NCBI GenBank assembly: GCA_037833965.1
Contig: AP031354.1
Span: forward strand, 13,618,001 to 13,682,000
From: Marchantia polymorpha subsp. ruderalis
Taxonomy: Eukaryota > Streptophyta > Marchantiopsida > Marchantiales > Marchantiaceae
Length of the DNA stretch: 64,000 bases
Direction of reading: 5' to 3'
Made by a program: the position numbers and the translations under genes. Shown here one piece after another: positions 60,301 to 64,000 of this stretch. The notes beneath the pieces were generated by a model. That model was not told the DNA's origin. It searched no databases and was given only the letters and a program-made list of their open reading frames with translations. Positions within the stretch are counted from its first letter, which is position 1. Each line of letters begins with the position of its first letter.

Positions 60301-62040
60301 TTAAATAAGAAGCCCTTGAAAGAGATGGTCAATGCAACATGGGAGTCAACAAAGCAGACTTGGAGACAGGCCCAAAGTCCAACTCATAAAAACCAAAAGA
60401 AGAGTGCATGCGTATCATTCCATCTCTCGTCGACCATAATTTGATACAACCGAACAAAAACTGCAAGAGTCAAGAAATACCTGAAAGTGATCGAGCGAAT
60501 TTCTTGGAAATGCAAGCGTTAGAACGAAAAATAGAAAAATTCAGAAGGCAAATTACCTTCATATATATATATATATAAGACTGAATAATATGATTATAAA
60601 TACAAAAGATAATCATGGATCATTAAAACGTATGGTATAATTTGTATTCATTAACTTCCGTGGCCCCCCATGAAAGGAACATGGAAAGATGTCGAGCTAA
60701 ATCCATTATGATATTTTTGGTAATCCCAATGACAAAGTGGTGGACTTAATGAAGGTCTTTCAAATAATATCTGATATATAAGAAACTTAGAAGGTATTCA
60801 ATAGGTTTTGAACAAAAAACCAAGTTGGGAATTTGGATATTTTTATTCGTGTCTTGCCGGCTCGAGTTGTCGTGTCTTAATCTTCAATATAAAAAGATGA
60901 TGAAAACTCTCGAAAATCGATAGTGTGAAAGATCAAGCACCAACCTCGAACAGCTTTCCCAAAAATTAATGATGGGATACTCATCGAGTAAGATTTGCGC
61001 TGTAAAAATCAAGACAGAAATCTGGTATCCGTATTAAATATTACACCAACCTTCGCCTCTTTTAAAACAATACAGGACGAATCAACAAGAGGTTCTAAGT
61101 TATGAAATTCATCTGAATTCTATAAGAGATACTGTGACCATTTCCAGTGACTAGCGCCTTTTGTAGCTGTTTTCTGCCCATCGTGTGAAACCCGTGCTTC
61201 AGTTGAAACCCCTCTGATATCGTCTTTCGAGGAAAAGTAATCAACACCTGATCCAGATACGGTCTCGTCCAAGTCTCCAAGTTGAACATTGTGCTCATGA
61301 CGTTTGAGTTCTTAATCATTATCGAATCTAAGGCTTCCCCCAAGATTTCCTTTGTATGTCATCATTGTCAATTCTGAATCTCCTCTTCCCTTTTCTCGAT
61401 GCAAGACATGAAGCACTTCAACGACGGTTCACCTATTCAACTTTACCAGAAAACTACAAAAACGAAGTCTTGTCAACTTCGGATTCAACGCAGGACGTAG
61501 TAAACACAATTCACTTGTCCTAAACCCATACTCTATAGAATGAAAAGCGTACATTACTCTAGTGAATATGTCGCATACTGGATACTGCTATAATTCGGAA
61601 AGGTTCACGACTTCTACCAATTGGCAAACTTCATAGTTTGCGAGATTCTCGCAATAACAGCCCTACGAGTCAGACATGCAATCACTATGGCAACATAGGA
61701 GAATGGAAGGAAAAGAGAGGACAAGGAATGAAATGGAAAGAAGAGGAATCTGTGGCTTTAGCTTCAGCATGCAAGATTGGCAGACTGCTCCAGGTGGAGA
61801 ATCGGAATAAGCCGATGGCGAAATGCTCAGACATCGGACGGCGATGGAAGTTCTCAGTTCCCGATAACTTGTCCATCTCGTGCATCAAGTGAAAATCTAA
61901 ACGAGGAAGGGTCAAATCACACACACGGAGGGGGGTCAGAAAGCACACAGGAATCCAAGATTCCAAAACATGTCAGACTCGAGGAAGAGCTCCAAGATAG
62001 GAACCGTCGTACGAGCCGAGATTGCGGAGGCAGATAAGGA
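57371..62040. other. intergenic, weak frames only
   Basis: Open frames at 57426-57941 (minus, 171 codons), 58703-59047 (plus, 114 codons) and 59360-59671 (plus, 103 codons) have no recognised domain. A TA microsatellite is at 60561-60577. None is called as a gene; the 58.7-59.3 kb stretch has a protein-like flavour (for example KFLPHIAIYKDRSVILFKEV) and could be a fragment of an old coding element. Confidence 0.4.
60561..60577. repeat. (AT)n microsatellite
   Basis: Simple AT dinucleotide run of about 17 bases. Confidence 0.9.
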
Positions 62041-64000
62041 AGAGGATAGAGGGGCCTCTGCTGCAAAAGGTGGACACATCTGAATAGAGAGGACATCGGG
62101 CCGACTGTGGATCTCTATACCACGTTCGGCCTTACGGTCGCAGTAAGCGTGCGTCATCCGTGTAGACATGACGTCGAGCGCCTGCTCGGCTCGCCGATGC
62201 TCCCAATGCACGTGGCGATACAGGCGAAACACTTTTGACAGTCGCCGGTGGCCGTTTTCCCGGTTCGGGTTCCGGTAGCCCGCTATCTATATGGACCTCG
62301 GGCGAGGAGTCCCTCGAGCTGCCTCCGGTTCTCCCCGGCATCGCCACCTTCTCCCCTCTCTCCAAGCGTCCACGCTGGACGGTTCGCCCGATCTGTGTCC
62401 CGATGCGCGTTCGGCTCCGTTCGCGAGCTACCGCTGTCCTCACAAGGTACAGCTCCGGCGCCTCGAGCGCGCGACCGCCCGTCGTCGCCACTGCAAGGCG
62501 GACATCCATCCGGGCCGCTGTGCAAATCCATATCGACACGCAGCGGAAGCCACGCTGGAATTTCCTGCGCCATCGTATGCCGTCGATGCCTTTGCATGAT
62601 GATGAAGGGCCCTCGGCCTTTCACAAGCCCGCCGGACTGTAGAGCGCGCCCACGTCATCCTCGCAAGATCACGTCAAGCGGCACAGTAACGTGGACATGA
62701 CATGGTGGACACTAATGAGTCATGTCATGTCATCGGCACCCGGACCTGCGCAAATCCACAGCAAAAGCAGTCTCGCCGTCACGTAAAGGGGCCACCAGTC
62801 CACCTTCCGGTTTTTACCACTGGAATCCCCACAGTGCCGCATACGACTCCGCCGGTGTAACGGCCCTGTTCCAAGTCGGATGGGGAGAGCGCCTAAATTT
62901 GAAGGGAGGCGGGGCTAAAATAAGCGCCAGTTAAACGGGTCGCTCACGATTGCCCGTCGGGAGGCGCGCCTGGATTGGACCGCCCTAGCACGACTTGAAG
63001 GCTTGGCGTCGGGGCGCAGGAGTCGAGCCAGAGAGGGAGAGAGAGCGAAGGAGGAGCTCGGAGGAGGAGCAGGAGCAGGCTTGTGGCTTGTGGCTATGGC
63101 GGAGGATCCGGAGCTGGAGGGGAGGTGAAACATGCGAGCCGAGAAAAGGTTGTCTGCTCCGCCACGTCAAGGCCGAAAAGGGATGTCGGTCGATCGGAGC
63201 GAAATGCGATGGAGTTGTCTGACAGATGCATGCACCTGCCGATGCGACGCCTCCATTCCTCGGGCGGGTCCGGGGGAGTCGCCGCAAGGGACCATCGAAG
63301 GTCGGACCTTGGCTTGAGTGCGGGAGCGAAATGTAACTGTGCGCTCGGGGAGCCATTTCTCGGGGCAGGGATTGATTGATAGATCGATTCATTGATTGTT
63401 GGGGTTGGCGGTAAAATCTAGCGCGCTGTAGAGTTCGTAGGGAGGCGGAGGATGGTTTCATCGGGAGGTAAGTGGCTCGGTAAGTGACCCGGCAGTGGAT
63501 GGTGTCGGGGGAACACGAGCGCCCGTGTATGTATCGTAGCACAGGGCATGCCCAACAGCTGGGAGCAAGTAGACCGTAGACGCCGTTTGGCAGGCCGGGG
63601 GTACAACTTTCGATCCGCTGAGCACAAGACGGAGCTTTTCCCTCCACGTCTCGTGCTGACAACGCAGTCAAACAGAGCTCGATAGAGGGACTCTTGTTGC
63701 GAGGAGGTTCTGTAATAAATCCACGGTGCCCATGGGGGGTCAATCAAGGACCTGCGCACACATGCAAGGCAAGTGAAACAAACAAGGAAAGCCAGCACAA
63801 GAGTTGCGGGCATGCGGTGGCGCCTCTCTCCCGGTCGCTCTCTGTACATCGGTGATTGACAGTGAGAAAATAGGGATCCCCGAGAGGGAAGAGTGAGAGG
63901 TGTGACTCTTGAGCGAGTGGGAAATTTGGGAATCTTGGGCGGGACCGTCTCGATCCCATCAGTGTACTACAGATACTTTTGGACGCGAGTGTAGAGAGGC
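62041..64000. other. GC- and CpG-rich tract at the right edge
   Basis: Composition changes abruptly to GC-rich with many CG dinucleotides. Overlapping frames on both strands between 62.1 and 62.7 kb (135 codons minus, 135 and 150 codons plus) are mutually exclusive and domain-free. The tract is consistent with the promoter and 5' part of a gene that continues to the right of the window. Confidence 0.45.
63096..63126 (+). CDS. possible first coding exon of a gene running off the right edge
   Basis: A purine-rich leader (GAGAGGGAGAGAGAGCGAAGG and similar, 63030-63080) of plant 5'-UTR type is followed by ATG at 63096 encoding MAEDPELEG and then GGGAG|GTGAAA, a usable splice donor. Without splicing the frame stops after ten codons. 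MA-DPELE resembles the N-terminus of PDCD5-family proteins (MADPELEAIR...), but no second exon was found, so the name is only a hint. Confidence 0.22.

Noticed and set aside
62132-62700. Overlapping 100-150-codon frames in the GC-rich right end
   Set aside because: Open in up to four frames at once with Arg/Pro/Ser-rich products, as expected from GC-rich non-coding DNA.
1-64000. tRNA, rRNA and CRISPR features
   Set aside because: Scanning for T-loop words (GGTTCGAAT and relatives) gave no site with matching acceptor and anticodon arms; no rRNA-like block and no regularly spaced repeat-spacer array were seen.

Overview
The window looks like nuclear DNA of a land plant, most likely a bryophyte or another early-diverging lineage. 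That rests on two spliced genes of plant type, an MLO calmodulin-binding membrane protein and a CHX cation/proton exchanger. Both have canonical GT-AG introns and sit in repeat-rich, mostly AT-rich intergenic DNA. The lineage is an inference; the sequence does not prove a genus.

Layout. 0-7 kb: AT-rich DNA with a 341-bp hAT-type MITE that keeps a perfect 8-bp target-site duplication (TSD), and two young tandem duplications. 7.26-7.94 kb (minus): a single-exon gene for a secreted protein with a duplicated 14-residue motif, possibly a peptide precursor. 11.4-13.2 kb: a decayed LINE carrying a tight hairpin. 13.2-18.4 kb: a GC-rich block with a 1035-codon reading frame (minus) of mobile-element type; the frame and its upstream DNA are studded with short GC-rich palindromes. 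21.0-26.75 kb (minus): a complete 15-exon MLO gene, assembled here as 784 codons. 30.0 kb: a possible 78-residue secreted protein. 32-33.3 kb: a segment also found in the CHX 5' region, and an inverted-repeat element. 34.2-38.6 kb: a very AT-rich gene-free island, followed by a 343-bp MITE. 41.5-45.3 kb (plus): a complete three-exon CHX exchanger gene of 837 codons, with a TATA-like box. 46.8-48.5 kb: a second AT-rich island. 51.56-52.69 kb: a pogo/Emigrant-like MITE with TA duplications. 55.3-57.3 kb: a third AT-rich island. 62-64 kb: a GC-rich tract with CpG-rich, 5'-UTR-like sequence and a possible first exon of a gene running off the right edge.

The MLO and CHX genes are independent membrane-protein genes on opposite strands about 15 kb apart; nothing links them functionally. 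The two secreted-protein candidates are unassigned. Most of the remaining sequence is unique or weakly repetitive intergenic DNA. Many moderate-length reading frames there have no recognisable domain and are treated as chance.

The best candidates for something undescribed are the short palindrome family inside and upstream of the 1035-codon gene, the precursor-like secreted protein at 7.3-7.9 kb, the promoter-proximal CHX segment duplicated 8.7 kb away, and several near-perfect hairpins with two-base loops.
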